Origin: Thalassobellus sediminis
GTDB lineage: Bacteria > Bacteroidota > Bacteroidia > Flavobacteriales > Flavobacteriaceae
DNA: 64,000 bases
Assembly (NCBI RefSeq): GCF_044386045.1
Contig: NZ_JBISCD010000036.1
Location: forward strand, 74,217-138,216
Direction of reading: 5' to 3'
The notes under the pieces: generated by a model
Seen by the model: only the letters and a program-made list of their open reading frames with translations
Databases searched by the model: none
What the model was told of the DNA's origin: nothing
Part shown: piece by piece, positions 43,204 to 53,079 of the stretch
How the letters are laid out: each line of letters opens with the position of its first letter
How positions within the stretch are numbered: the stretch's first letter is position 1
Position numbers and translations under genes: made by a program

Positions 43204-46200
43204 TTGCTGCTTTTCATCATTTTGGTGTTAGTACTGTCTATACCATTTGTTCAAACAGGTATTGGTAATTATGTTACAAAACGAATTAATGATGATTTTA
43301 AAACCAATATAAACATAGATAGGGTTAGCTTACAATTTAATGGAGATGTAGAGTTAAAAAGCATTTATGTTGAAGATTATAAAAAAGATACGCTTATAAA
43401 TATTGCTGAATTAAACACTTCGATTATTAATGTTCCTAATTTAATGAATGGTAAATTAACCTTTGGAGATATTGATATTTTCGATTTAGTTTTTAACATA
43501 AAAACTTACAAAGGTTCAAAAGACACAAATTTAGATGTTTTTGTTAACCGGTTTGAAGATGATAACCCTAGAACAGGAAAAAGTAGTTTCTTATTATCAT
43601 CTAGCGATGTTTCTATTTATAATGGTGTATTTAGAATGTATGATGAAAATCGAGAGACAGTAAAACTATTAGAATTTACAAATTTAAATATTAATGCTAC
43701 TAATTTTTTAATTAATGGTAGCGATGTAAGTACCCGTATTAATACTTTGGCTTTTAAAGACAGTAGGGGATTGGTTATGAAAAATTTAATGACTAATTTT
43801 TCATATACACCTAGTGGTATGACGTTTGATAATCTTGATATAAAAACACCAAAATCGGTTTTAAATGGCGATTTAAAGTTTACTTATAAGCGTGAAGATT
43901 TACAATTTTTTACAGATAAGGTTTTAGTGGATGCCAATTTTAAAGATTCTAGTGTGCAACTGGACGAACTAAACACTTTTTATAATGAGTTTGGAGCAAA
44001 TCAAAAGGCCAATTTTAGTGCTAATTTATCTGGTACTTTAAACGATTTAGGTGTAAAGAATTTAAAGTTAAATACAAGTAGAAATACCAAGATTTATGGT
44101 GATATTCTTTTTAAAAACTTATTTAACAAAGAAGAAAATAATTTTTATATGAATGGCGATTTTAGCAATTTAACCTCTACATATAATGATTTAAAATCGC
44201 TATTACCAAATGTTTTAGGAGAAGCTATTCCAACGTCGTTTGATAGATTGGGACGGTTTACCATTGTTGGGAATTCACAAGTAACATCATCAAAAGTTAT
44301 TGCTAATATTGAAATAGATACCGATTTAGGTTTTGTTGATTCTGATTTAGAAATTGATAAAATAAATGATATTGATAATGCGAAATATAAGGGGACAGTT
44401 ATATTTGAAAAATTCGATTTTGGTACTTTTTTAAATGAACCAAATGTAGGGTTGGCGTCTTTAAATTTTGATGTAAAAGGTAATGGTTTTTTAGCAGAAA
44501 ATGTAAATACACAAGTTAAAGGTGATGTGTTTGAAATTGTGTATAATAATTATAATTATACAGGTGTTAAGGTGGCTGGAAATGTTCGGAACAATATATT
44601 TGATGGTAATTTAATAGCAAATGATAGAAACTTAAGGTTAAACTTTACTGGTTTGGTAGATTTTTCTGAAGAAGTAAATAAATATGATTTTGAAGCTAAA
44701 GTTGATTATGCTAATTTAAATGTGCTAAATTTTGTTAAAAAAGACAGTGTTTCTATTTTTAAAAGTACTGTAAAAATGAATATGAATGCCAGTAGTTATG
44801 ATGACGCTTTTGGTAAAATATCATTTAGAAATACATCTTATAAAAATGAAAACGATACCTATTATTTTAATGAATTTGATATTTCTTCAAGATTTACAGA
44901 AGATTTAAGATTTATCGAAATTAACTCTCCAGATATTATTGAAGGTGATTTAAAAGGCCGTTTTCGTTTTAAAGATTTAAAAAAACTTTTCGAAAATTCT
45001 CTTGGGCATATTTATACAAATTATGTGCCTCATAAAGTTGAAACCAATCAAAGTATCGATTTTAATTTCAAAATTTATAATAAAATTATTGAAGTTATTT
45101 ATCCAGAAATTCAGTTAGGAAAAAATACGTTTATTCGTGGTAGAGTAGAAAGCGACGAGAAAAAGTTTAGACTTACATTTAAATCTCCCGAAATTAAAGT
45201 AGCAAATAATTTTGCTAATAATATTGAACTTCAGGTAGATAATAGTAATCCTCTTTTTAACACCTATGTAGAAGTTGATAGTTTAAATACTAAATATTAT
45301 AATGTTTCTAAATTTAATTTAATAAACGTAACTGTAAACGACACCTTGTTTATGAGATCTGAATTTAAAGGTGGGAAACGTAATAATGATAGTTTTAATT
45401 TAAGTTTTTACCATACTATTAATCTGGAAAATGAATCGGTAATTGGTTTTAAAAAATCAGATGTTACTCTAAAAGACAATAAATGGTACATAAATGAAGA
45501 TAAAGATCGATTTAATAAAATATCATTTGATAAAGCATTAAATTCATTCAAAATTGATGGTTTTAAAATAAACCATAACAACGAAGAAATTAAGCTTTCT
45601 GGCTTTGTAAAAGATTCTACTCAAAAAGATTTAAAGCTTAATTTTAATAATGTAGATCTCGCTAATATAACACCAGATATAGATAGTTTAGCCTTAGCAG
45701 GAAACGTAAATGGTAAGTTAGATATATTACAGAAAAACGGGAGTTATTTACCTAACTCCACGATTGTTATTGATGACTTCATGGTAAATGAATTTCCTTT
45801 GGGTTCATTTGATGCTACTATAACTGGAAATAAAACATTAACCACTTATAACGTAGATGCTCATATAAAAGACGATGTTTTAAAGTCTTTTTCTGCTAAA
45901 GGAGATATAAGTATTATTGGAAAAAAAGCGAGTATTGATGTCGATTTAGAATTTGATGATTTTAATTTATTTCCTTTAAATCCCTTGTTAGAAGATGTAT
46001 TATCTAATATTAGGGGAATTGTTACAGGAAAAGCAAAAGTAATAGGAAACCTTAATCATCCAGATATTAATGGTAATCTTATTTTAAATAAATCAGGATT
46101 AGGAATTCCATATTTAAATGTAGATTACGATTTTGCAGATAAAGCCTCAGTAACACTTAAAAATCAAAGTTTCATATTTAATAAAATACAGTTAACAGAT

Positions 46201-47598
46201 ACAAAGCACAAAACAAAGGGAGAATTAAAAGGCGCATTAAGTCATGTTAATTTTTCTAACTGGAGTTTAGGCCTAGATTTAACAACACCAAGGTTGTTAG
46301 TTTTAGACACCAAAGATGCAGAAGATGCTTTGTATTATGGTACAGGTTTTATTGGTGGTAGAGCCAGTATATATGGACCAACAGATCAACTTGTAATTAG
46401 TGTAGCTGGTGAAACAAAAAAAGGAACAGTATTTAAAATACCTTTAAATGATGCTGAATCTTTTGGAGATAATACATTTATAAACTTCCTTACTAAGGAG
46501 CAAAAGTTAGCTAGAAAAAGAGGCTCAGATTTTATAATAAATGATATAAGGGGCTTAGAATTAGATTTTGATTTAGATGTAACGCAAGATGCTGAAGTTG
46601 AAATTATTATTGATAAAAACACAGGACATTCTTTAAAAGGTCGAGGAGTTGGAGGACTTTTAGTAGAAATAAATACGACCGGTAAATTTAATATGTGGGG
46701 AGATTTCTCTGTTTTTGAAGGGGTTTATAATTTCGCTTATGGTGGTTTGGTACAAAAAGAATTCATAGTACAACCGGGTGGTACTATTGCTTGGGAAGGA
46801 GATCCTTTAAAAGCAAAAATAGACATGTTAGCTATTTATAAAACTCAGGCTAATCCATCTCCGTTGCTTGAAAATCCAATTAATAGAAGTATTCCTGTGG
46901 AATTAAATATTGCTTTAACTGGTGAGTTAGAACAACCAGAACCAAAGTTTAGTTTTGAGTTTCCTAATGTAAACTCAACTATAAAGTCAGAGCTTCAATA
47001 TCGTTTAGAGTCTGAAGATGAAAGAGGAAATCAGGCACTATTTTTTTTAGCATCCGGAGGTGCATTTCAACCAAGAGGATCAGCAGAAATCAATGTTTCA
47101 GGAACCATTACAGAACGTCTTAATGGTATTTTAAATGGTATTTTTTCAAATAGTGATGGAAAATTTAATGTAGGTTTAAATTACGAAGCAGGACAAAACA
47201 GGCCAGATTATCAAACTGACGATAGAGTTGGTGTAACCTTGCAAACCCAGATAAGCGATCGTGTTATTATAAACGGTAAAGTAGGTGTTCCTGTTGGCGG
47301 AGCTAGTGAAACCGTAGTTGCAGGTGATGTTGAAATAGATTTTTTATTAAACGAAGAAGGGACTTTAACGGCAAAAGTCTTCAATAGAGAAAATAGTATC
47401 AGAAACTTTGGAGAGGCTATAGGCTATACGCAAGGTGTAGGACTTTCTTATAATGTTGATTTTGATACGTTTAAAGAATTACTTCAAAGGTTTTTTAAAA
47501 AGCCTAAAAAAGAGGAAGTTATTCAAGATAAACCAATTGAAGAAAGTGAAAGTGCATTCCCTGATTTTGTAACTACAAAGGCAGTTTCAGATAAATAA
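43204..47598 (+). CDS. tamB: Translocation/assembly module TamB
   Basis: About 1464 residues or slightly more. A giant AsmA-like beta-structured protein with one N-terminal inner-membrane anchor and a C-terminal TamB (DUF490) domain (FSVFEGVYNFAYGGLVQKEFIVQPGGTIAWEGDPLKAKIDMLAIYKTQANPSPLLE). It bridges inner and outer membranes and is implicated in outer-membrane protein insertion or lipid transport. The TTG at 43204 is the first usual start codon in this frame, but the frame is open back to 43093. An ATC at 43159 would give a Lys-rich anchor KKIFKIISKIIGILLLLFIILVLV, so the true N-terminus is probably upstream. Confidence 0.88.
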   Translation: MLLFIILVLVLSIPFVQTGIGNYVTKRINDDFKTNINIDRVSLQFNGDVELKSIYVEDYKKDTLINIAELNTSIINVPNLMNGKLTFGDIDIFDLVFNIKTYKGSKDTNLDVFVNRFEDDNPRTGKSSFLLSSSDVSIYNGVFRMYDENRETVKLLEFTNLNINATNFLINGSDVSTRINTLAFKDSRGLVMKNLMTNFSYTPSGMTFDNLDIKTPKSVLNGDLKFTYKREDLQFFTDKVLVDANFKDSSVQLDELNTFYNEFGANQKANFSANLSGTLNDLGVKNLKLNTSRNTKIYGDILFKNLFNKEENNFYMNGDFSNLTSTYNDLKSLLPNVLGEAIPTSFDRLGRFTIVGNSQVTSSKVIANIEIDTDLGFVDSDLEIDKINDIDNAKYKGTVIFEKFDFGTFLNEPNVGLASLNFDVKGNGFLAENVNTQVKGDVFEIVYNNYNYTGVKVAGNVRNNIFDGNLIANDRNLRLNFTGLVDFSEEVNKYDFEAKVDYANLNVLNFVKKDSVSIFKSTVKMNMNASSYDDAFGKISFRNTSYKNENDTYYFNEFDISSRFTEDLRFIEINSPDIIEGDLKGRFRFKDLKKLFENSLGHIYTNYVPHKVETNQSIDFNFKIYNKIIEVIYPEIQLGKNTFIRGRVESDEKKFRLTFKSPEIKVANNFANNIELQVDNSNPLFNTYVEVDSLNTKYYNVSKFNLINVTVNDTLFMRSEFKGGKRNNDSFNLSFYHTINLENESVIGFKKSDVTLKDNKWYINEDKDRFNKISFDKALNSFKIDGFKINHNNEEIKLSGFVKDSTQKDLKLNFNNVDLANITPDIDSLALAGNVNGKLDILQKNGSYLPNSTIVIDDFMVNEFPLGSFDATITGNKTLTTYNVDAHIKDDVLKSFSAKGDISIIGKKASIDVDLEFDDFNLFPLNPLLEDVLSNIRGIVTGKAKVIGNLNHPDINGNLILNKSGLGIPYLNVDYDFADKASVTLKNQSFIFNKIQLTDTKHKTKGELKGALSHVNFSNWSLGLDLTTPRLLVLDTKDAEDALYYGTGFIGGRASIYGPTDQLVISVAGETKKGTVFKIPLNDAESFGDNTFINFLTKEQKLARKRGSDFIINDIRGLELDFDLDVTQDAEVEIIIDKNTGHSLKGRGVGGLLVEINTTGKFNMWGDFSVFEGVYNFAYGGLVQKEFIVQPGGTIAWEGDPLKAKIDMLAIYKTQANPSPLLENPINRSIPVELNIALTGELEQPEPKFSFEFPNVNSTIKSELQYRLESEDERGNQALFFLASGGAFQPRGSAEINVSGTITERLNGILNGIFSNSDGKFNVGLNYEAGQNRPDYQTDDRVGVTLQTQISDRVIINGKVGVPVGGASETVVAGDVEIDFLLNEEGTLTAKVFNRENSIRNFGEAIGYTQGVGLSYNVDFDTFKELLQRFFKKPKKEEVIQDKPIEESESAFPDFVTTKAVSDK

Positions 47599-47755
47599 AT
47601 TGTTATTTTAAGTATAGATTTTATATTAATATTTCAACAATTCATTTTTTTTATTAACTAAAACGTTATAGTTTAGCTTGTCATATTAAAATATTGTAAA
47701 TGCTATCGTTTTATAGTTTTTGTTTAGTAATTTTACGTTAAAATATTAGAATTTA

Positions 47756-48742
47756 ATGCCAAGAACAATAAAAAAACTTGCTGTTTTAACATCTGGAGGT
47801 GATTCTCCAGGAATGAATGCAGCCATAAGATCTGTAGTTAGAGCATGTGCATATCATGAAGTTGAATGTGTTGCTGTTTACAGAGGTTATGAAGGCTTAA
47901 TGGAAGGCGATTTTAAAGTTATGGATGCCCGTAGCGTAAGAGGTATTATCAATAAAGGAGGTACTATTCTAAAATCGGCTCGATCCAAAGCTTTTAGAAC
48001 CAAAGAAGGAAGACAACAAGCATTTGAAAAACTAGTAGCAGCAGAAATTGATGGATTGGTAGTTATTGGTGGTGACGGAACATTTACAGGAGCCATGATT
48101 TTTAATCAAGAATTTGATTTTCCTGTAATGGGAATTCCAGGTACTATTGATAATGATATTGTAGGAACCTCTCATACACTTGGTTTTGATACTGCTTTAA
48201 ATACCGTAGTTGATGCTATAGATAAAATTCGTGATACTGCAAGTTCACACAACAGATTATTCTTTATAGAGGTTATGGGGCGCGATGTAGGTCATATTGC
48301 GCTTAATGTTGGTATTGCCGGTGGAGCTGAAGAAATTCTAATTCCTGAAGAAGATTTAGGTTTAGATAGACTTGTAGATTCTTTAAATAGGAGTAGAACT
48401 TCAGGGAAATCATCTAGTATCGTAGTTGTTGCTGAAGGCGATAAAATAGGTAAGAATATTTTTGAGCTAAAAGAATATGTTGATGAAAACATGGAAGGCT
48501 ATGATGTTAGAGTATCTGTACTTGGGCACATGCAACGTGGAGGTGCACCTTCATGCTTTGACCGTGTTTTAGCTAGTAGAATGGGCGTAAAAGCTGTAGA
48601 GTCTTTATTAGAAGGAAAAACCACTTATATGGTTGGACTTATAAATAACAAAATGGAATTAACACCTTTAGATAATGCTATCAAAGGAAAAACAAAGATA
48701 AACTTAGAATTATTGCGTGTCTCAGATATCATGAGCACTTAA
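47756..48742 (+). CDS. pfkA: 6-phosphofructokinase
   Basis: A 328-residue ATP-dependent phosphofructokinase, committing step of glycolysis. Seen: the ATP-binding TSGGDSPGMNAAIRSVVR, YRGYEGLM, GGDGTFTGAMIF, the substrate-binding and catalytic GIPGTIDNDIVGTSHTLGFDTALN, and the allosteric/subunit region EVMGRDVGHIALNVGIAGGAEEI. Length matches bacterial PfkA. It precedes gap by 17 bp, a sensible glycolytic operon. Confidence 0.97.
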   Translation: MPRTIKKLAVLTSGGDSPGMNAAIRSVVRACAYHEVECVAVYRGYEGLMEGDFKVMDARSVRGIINKGGTILKSARSKAFRTKEGRQQAFEKLVAAEIDGLVVIGGDGTFTGAMIFNQEFDFPVMGIPGTIDNDIVGTSHTLGFDTALNTVVDAIDKIRDTASSHNRLFFIEVMGRDVGHIALNVGIAGGAEEILIPEEDLGLDRLVDSLNRSRTSGKSSSIVVVAEGDKIGKNIFELKEYVDENMEGYDVRVSVLGHMQRGGAPSCFDRVLASRMGVKAVESLLEGKTTYMVGLINNKMELTPLDNAIKGKTKINLELLRVSDIMST

Positions 48743-48759
48743 CATTTATAAACAAGAAT

Positions 48760-49764
48760 ATGTCAAAATTAAAAATTGGAATTAACGGATTTGGTAGAAT
48801 AGGTAGAATTGCTTTTAGAGTAGCAGCTTCAAGATCAAATGATATTGAAGTAGTAGGAATTAACGATTTGTTAGATGTAGAACATTTAGCTTATTTATTA
48901 AAATACGATTCTGTTCACGGACAATTTGATGGAACAATTTCTACAAATAATGGAAACTTAGTAGTAAACGGAAACGAAATTAGAATTACTGCAGAGCGTA
49001 ACCCTGAAGATTTAAAATGGGATGCTGTTGGAGCTGATGTAGTTTTAGATTGTACAGGTATCTTTACAAATTTAGAAGGAGCTCAAAAACACATTACTGC
49101 TGGAGCCAAAAAAGTTGCAATTTCTGCACCATCTGCAGACGCTCCAATGTTTGTAATGGGAGTGAATCATAAAGATATTACTGCTGCTGATACTATTGTA
49201 TCAAACGCATCTTGTACTACTAACTGTTTAGCGCCATTAGCTAAAGTAATTAACGATAAATTTGGAATTGCTGAAGGTTTAATGACAACTGTTCACGCAG
49301 CTACAGCAACACAATTTACAGTTGATGGACCATCAAGAAAAGATTACAGATTAGGTCGTGCTTCTTTAAACAACATTGTACCTGCTTCAACTGGAGCAGC
49401 TAAAGCTGTTGGAAAAGTAATTCCTGAATTAAACGGAAAATTAACTGGTATGGCTTTCAGAATTCCTACTGTTGATGTATCTGTTGTAGATTTAACATGT
49501 CGTTTAGAAAAACCAGCTCCTTGGGCTGAAATTAAAGCTGCTTTAAAAGATGCTTCTGAAGGAGAATTAGCTGGTGTTTTAGGATATACTGAAGAAGGTG
49601 TTGTATCTCAAGATTTCGTGTCTGAGCCTAAAACAAGTACTTTTGATGCTAACGCAAGTATGTCATTAAATGATGGTTTTGTAAAATTAGTTTCTTGGTA
49701 TGATAATGAGTTTGGTTACTCAACTAAATTAGTTGATTTAGCTCAACATATCGGATCACTTTAA
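48760..49764 (+). CDS. gap: Glyceraldehyde-3-phosphate dehydrogenase, type I
   Basis: A 334-residue NAD-dependent enzyme. NAD-binding INGFGRIGRIAFR, the catalytic Cys152 in SNASCTTNCLAP, the histidine in TTVHAATATQ, GRASLNNIVPASTGAAKAV and SWYDNEFGYS are all intact. Codon choice looks uniform, as expected for a highly expressed gene. In operon with pfkA and followed by a strong terminator. Confidence 0.97.
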   Translation: MSKLKIGINGFGRIGRIAFRVAASRSNDIEVVGINDLLDVEHLAYLLKYDSVHGQFDGTISTNNGNLVVNGNEIRITAERNPEDLKWDAVGADVVLDCTGIFTNLEGAQKHITAGAKKVAISAPSADAPMFVMGVNHKDITAADTIVSNASCTTNCLAPLAKVINDKFGIAEGLMTTVHAATATQFTVDGPSRKDYRLGRASLNNIVPASTGAAKAVGKVIPELNGKLTGMAFRIPTVDVSVVDLTCRLEKPAPWAEIKAALKDASEGELAGVLGYTEEGVVSQDFVSEPKTSTFDANASMSLNDGFVKLVSWYDNEFGYSTKLVDLAQHIGSL

Positions 49765-49781
49765 TATATTATTAATTTAAG

Positions 49782-49829
49782 ACTCCACAAAAATATACGC
49801 TAAGGTGTATATTTTGTGGAGTTTTTTTA
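49782..49829 (+). terminator. Terminator after gap
   Basis: actccacaaaaatatac pairs with gtatattttgtggagt (one bulged A) and runs into seven Ts; stem about 16 bp. It lies directly upstream of the next gene's ATG. Confidence 0.88.
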
Positions 49830-49840
49830 TTTTCAAGCTT

Positions 49841-50701
49841 ATGATTTTAATTGTTGATAGTGGCTCAACAAAATCCGATTGGATTGCCGTAGATAATAAT
49901 GGAAACCAGTTATTAGAAAAAATGCGTACAAAAGGGCTTAACCCTGCCATTTTATCTGAAAAGAAACTCTATAAAATAATTAAGAGCAACAAGCATTTAA
50001 AGAGTCATAGAAAAGAAGTTACACACGTCTTTTTTTATGGAGCAGGTTGTGGTACAGAAAATCCTAATGAACTTTTAAAAGGCGTATTACAAGATATATT
50101 TGCTAATGCACATGTAGAAGTTAACGAAGATACGTTGGCTGCTGTATATTCAACTATTAATCATCCTAAAGAAGCTGCTGTTGTTTGTATTTTAGGTACA
50201 GGCTCTAATTGTAGTTATTATGATGGTGAAATGGTACATCAACGCGTAAACTCTTTAGGCTATACACTTATGGATGATGCTTCAGGTAATTATTATGGTA
50301 AGCAACTTATTAGAGATTACTACTTTAATCATATGCCAGAAGATGTAAAAATAGCTTTTGGTAGTAAGTTTAATATGGAATCGGACTATATAAAGTATAA
50401 CTTATATAAACAACCTAATCCTAATGCTTATTTAGCAAATTTTGCCGAATTTATGTTTTTACATAAAGATTCACCGTATACTATTGAGCTTATTAAAAAA
50501 GGAATTCGTTTGTTTGCAAACTCTATGATTTTTCAATATAAAGAAGAATTAAAAACAGCACCTGTGCACTTTGCTGGTTCTATTGCGTATTTTGCTCAAG
50601 ACGAAATAAAAGAAGTTGCAGAAGAAATGGGCTTTACAGTTGGAAATTTTGAACGCAGACCTATTGAAGGCTTAGTTGCTTATCACACAAAAGATTTATA
50701 G
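49841..50701 (+). CDS. BadF/BadG/BcrA-family ATPase, N-acetylglucosamine kinase-like
   Basis: About 286 residues from ATG 49841; the frame is open upstream but runs through the gap terminator, so that extension is rejected. ASKHA-fold kinase: phosphate 1 motif IVDSGSTKSDWIAVD, GAGCGTENP, phosphate 2 motif CILGTGSNCSYYDG, and adenosine motif VHFAGSIAYFAQ. Family members phosphorylate N-acetylglucosamine or related sugars during cell-wall recycling, or activate other enzymes. GlcNAc kinase is the likeliest role. Confidence 0.85.
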   Translation: MILIVDSGSTKSDWIAVDNNGNQLLEKMRTKGLNPAILSEKKLYKIIKSNKHLKSHRKEVTHVFFYGAGCGTENPNELLKGVLQDIFANAHVEVNEDTLAAVYSTINHPKEAAVVCILGTGSNCSYYDGEMVHQRVNSLGYTLMDDASGNYYGKQLIRDYYFNHMPEDVKIAFGSKFNMESDYIKYNLYKQPNPNAYLANFAEFMFLHKDSPYTIELIKKGIRLFANSMIFQYKEELKTAPVHFAGSIAYFAQDEIKEVAEEMGFTVGNFERRPIEGLVAYHTKDL

Positions 50702-50727
50702 TTTAAATTTATAAACCATACAATAGT

Positions 50728-50766
50728 AAAACCTTTAAGCATGAAATATGTTTAAAGGTTTTTTTG
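50728..50766 (+). terminator. Terminator after the kinase gene
   Basis: aaaacctttaa (50728-50738) pairs with ttaaaggtttt (50752-50762), followed by more Ts. Confidence 0.8.
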
Positions 50767-50803
50767 TTTTGTAAATTTGAAATTCAATTAAAAGATTAAA
50801 TTT

Positions 50804-52027
50804 TTGAATACTCATACAGCCATTTACATTTCTAATAACGACGATAAAAAAAAGCTTCTTGAAAGCATTCAAAAACAAGCTTTAGTAAGTGATTTGTCAA
50901 ATTTAAAAGGCGCACTGTTTTCAGAAATAGCTTTAAATAAATTTATTTTAAACGAAACACGTTACGGTCATTTTGATGTAACCACGCAAACTAAAAATAG
51001 TTTAAAAAATTCGTCTCAAGGCGAACGTAAAAAAGCCTTATTAAACCATATAATTGCTCAAAATCCAGAATACATAATAGTTGATAATGTTTTTGATAGC
51101 CTGGATGTAGAAGCACAACAAATCATTCAAAAGACTTTAGAAAATTTAAGTCGAAACGTTTTAATTATACAAATTACCAACAGGAAACGCGATTTATTAC
51201 CATTTATAGATGCTATATACAAATGGCAAGCAGGTAAATTAGAAACGCTTAACAAGGTTGAAAAACCTTTAGAAACAAAAATCTTTATTGAAGATTTACC
51301 ACCGCCATACAATCCTATTGATACCAACTTAGATACCTTAGTAAAACTTAATAATGTTACAGTAAAATATGGTGAACACATTATTGTTAATAATATTTAT
51401 TGGAACATTAAACAAGGAGAATTTTGGCAATTAATTGGTCCTAACGGATCGGGAAAAAGTACCTTGATAACACTTATAACTGGCGACAACCCAAAGGGTT
51501 TTTTGCAAGATATGGTATTGTTTGGGATGCAAAAGGGGAGTGGCGAAAGTGTTTGGGAAATTAAAAGAAACATAGGTTATTTTTCTTCTGAAATGCTACG
51601 AGGTTTTATGCGTTCAGATTCTATTGAAAATATGATAATTTCAGGGTTCCTTGATTCTATTGGACTTTATAAATTTCCGTCGGACAGACAAATTCTAATA
51701 GCACATCAATGGTTGCGTATTTTAAATATGTACCATATAAAAGATAAGAGTTTTCAATTTTTATCTGATGGACATAAACGTCTGGTATTAATTGCTAGAG
51801 CTATGGTAAAGCAACCGCCTTTACTTATTTTAGATGAACCTACTAACGGACTTGATGATGCCGATGCCGAAATATTCGCAGAGTTAGTCAATAAAATAGC
51901 AACAGAAAGCACTACAGCCATTTTATATGTATCGCACCGAAACGAAGAAAAGCTTCTTAAACCAGATTTTATATATGAATTGGTACCAGAAGAAACTGGT
52001 TCTGTTGGAAAGTTAATAACTGTTTAA
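50804..52027 (+). CDS. ModF-like double ABC ATPase
   Basis: A 407-residue cytoplasmic ATPase starting at a TTG (50804), no ATG being available nearby. The N-terminal half is a degenerate ABC module: it keeps a signature and Walker B-like segment (NSSQGERKKALLNHIIAQNPEYIIVDNVFDSLD) but has no Walker A. The C-terminal half is complete: Walker A GPNGSGKST, signature FLSDGHKRLVLIARA, Walker B LLILDEPTNGLDD, and the H-loop VSHRNEE. The arrangement matches ModF/PhrA-type proteins. No membrane partner is adjacent. It is the last core gene before the cassette array, which starts 129 bp past its stop. Confidence 0.82.
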   Translation: MNTHTAIYISNNDDKKKLLESIQKQALVSDLSNLKGALFSEIALNKFILNETRYGHFDVTTQTKNSLKNSSQGERKKALLNHIIAQNPEYIIVDNVFDSLDVEAQQIIQKTLENLSRNVLIIQITNRKRDLLPFIDAIYKWQAGKLETLNKVEKPLETKIFIEDLPPPYNPIDTNLDTLVKLNNVTVKYGEHIIVNNIYWNIKQGEFWQLIGPNGSGKSTLITLITGDNPKGFLQDMVLFGMQKGSGESVWEIKRNIGYFSSEMLRGFMRSDSIENMIISGFLDSIGLYKFPSDRQILIAHQWLRILNMYHIKDKSFQFLSDGHKRLVLIARAMVKQPPLLILDEPTNGLDDADAEIFAELVNKIATESTTAILYVSHRNEEKLLKPDFIYELVPEETGSVGKLITV

Positions 52028-52049
52028 TATTTTATTTTGTAATAAAATA
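52028..52049. terminator. Weak hairpin after the ABC ATPase gene
   Basis: tattttatt-ttgt-aataaaata, a perfect 9-bp A/T-only stem immediately after the stop codon, without a strong T-run. Confidence 0.4.
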
Positions 52050-52182
52050 CGTGGTTTGTTATAAAGTTTTATCTTTACAGTATAACAGCAACAAAACCCT
52101 TACCATATCCTAACTTATTTGCGGGATATGATCAATAAAAGTAATTATATAACAAGTTGTACGTAAGCTAAAAAAAACCAAT

Positions 52183-52926
52183 ATGAAAAAAACCTTTTTA
52201 ATATTTTTATCAATAGTTGTTTTAAGTTGTTCCAATAACGACGATTCTACTCAAAACTCAAATCCAAACCAGTTGTTTCTAAAGCAAATCAATAAAAACG
52301 GTCTTATCTCTAGTAAATACTTATACCAAAATGAATTAGTATCATCTAGAGAATATTATGACTCTGGTGAATTATGGAGAACTGAAACCTTAGAATATTC
52401 AGGAAATACTATATCTATTAATAGTTACAATTCCTCTGGAGAACTGACTCAAATAAGAAAGTATTATGCAATTTCTGAAAGCACATTTAGAAGAGATAGA
52501 TATAATTCTAACAATGAACTGACAAATTATAGAATACATACTTTTTCTGACAATAATTGTGGTTTCGTTAGTATCGGTTTTTACAACAACAACGATGTAT
52601 TGACTTCTACAAATACATTCCAATATTTTGATGATAATTGTAGTATGGAATCAATAAATTTTGATTCTAATAATGAAATAGTTTTTACAGAAGAGTGGAT
52701 AAGAGATGACAAAAACCAATACAGGAAAAATGAAATATTAGATTTCTTTAGAGCTGATAATTTAGGAAATACAACAATTTTTAATAGATGGGATTCTCAA
52801 AATAATATCGAAACAGAATACTCATATGAATCATCGTTTGAATACAATACATATGATTATCCTATAAGTGAGCAAAGAAATTACTTAAACGGAACTTCAG
52901 ACGAATTCACATACGAGTATTATTAA
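52183..52926 (+). CDS. Cassette 1: lipoprotein with RHS/YD-like strands
   Basis: A 247-residue lipoprotein; signal MKKTFLIFLSIVVLSCSNNDD with Cys16 followed by Asn/Asp. The body has irregular YD-like repeats such as SREYYDSGELWRTETLEYSGNTISINSYNSSGELTQIRKYY and NSNNELTNYRIHTFSDNN, which should form beta-strands. It resembles the lipoprotein of cassette 8 in design. Function unknown. It is flanked by complementary ends GTTGTACGTA (52156) and TACGTACAAC (52932), marking it as one cassette. Confidence 0.78.
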   Translation: MKKTFLIFLSIVVLSCSNNDDSTQNSNPNQLFLKQINKNGLISSKYLYQNELVSSREYYDSGELWRTETLEYSGNTISINSYNSSGELTQIRKYYAISESTFRRDRYNSNNELTNYRIHTFSDNNCGFVSIGFYNNNDVLTSTNTFQYFDDNCSMESINFDSNNEIVFTEEWIRDDKNQYRKNEILDFFRADNLGNTTIFNRWDSQNNIETEYSYESSFEYNTYDYPISEQRNYLNGTSDEFTYEYY

Positions 52927-52931
52927 AAGCC

Positions 52932-53071
52932 TACGTACAACACCGTGTATAATTAATTGCTTTGGCAAGTGATTATTTGGAAAATTCCTTCGGAATTTTT
53001 TCGCGTCCGTTTTTGTTTACTAAATTAGTTGCTTAACCACGCAACTAACCATACACAAACACGTTACCTGC
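52932..53071 (+). repeat. attC-like site A
   Basis: Left core TACGTACAAC, right core GTTACCTGC (53063). Outer stem gtgtataattaattgc pairs with gcaactaaccatacac. Inner hairpin gaaaattcc-ttcg-gaatttt. Confidence 0.8.
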
Positions 53072-53079
53072 AAGCTGAA

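Noticed and set aside
49805..49840. N-terminal extension of the BadF-type kinase (MYILWSFFIFKL)
   Set aside because: It is encoded by the terminator hairpin of gap; ATG 49841 starts directly with the ASKHA phosphate motif.
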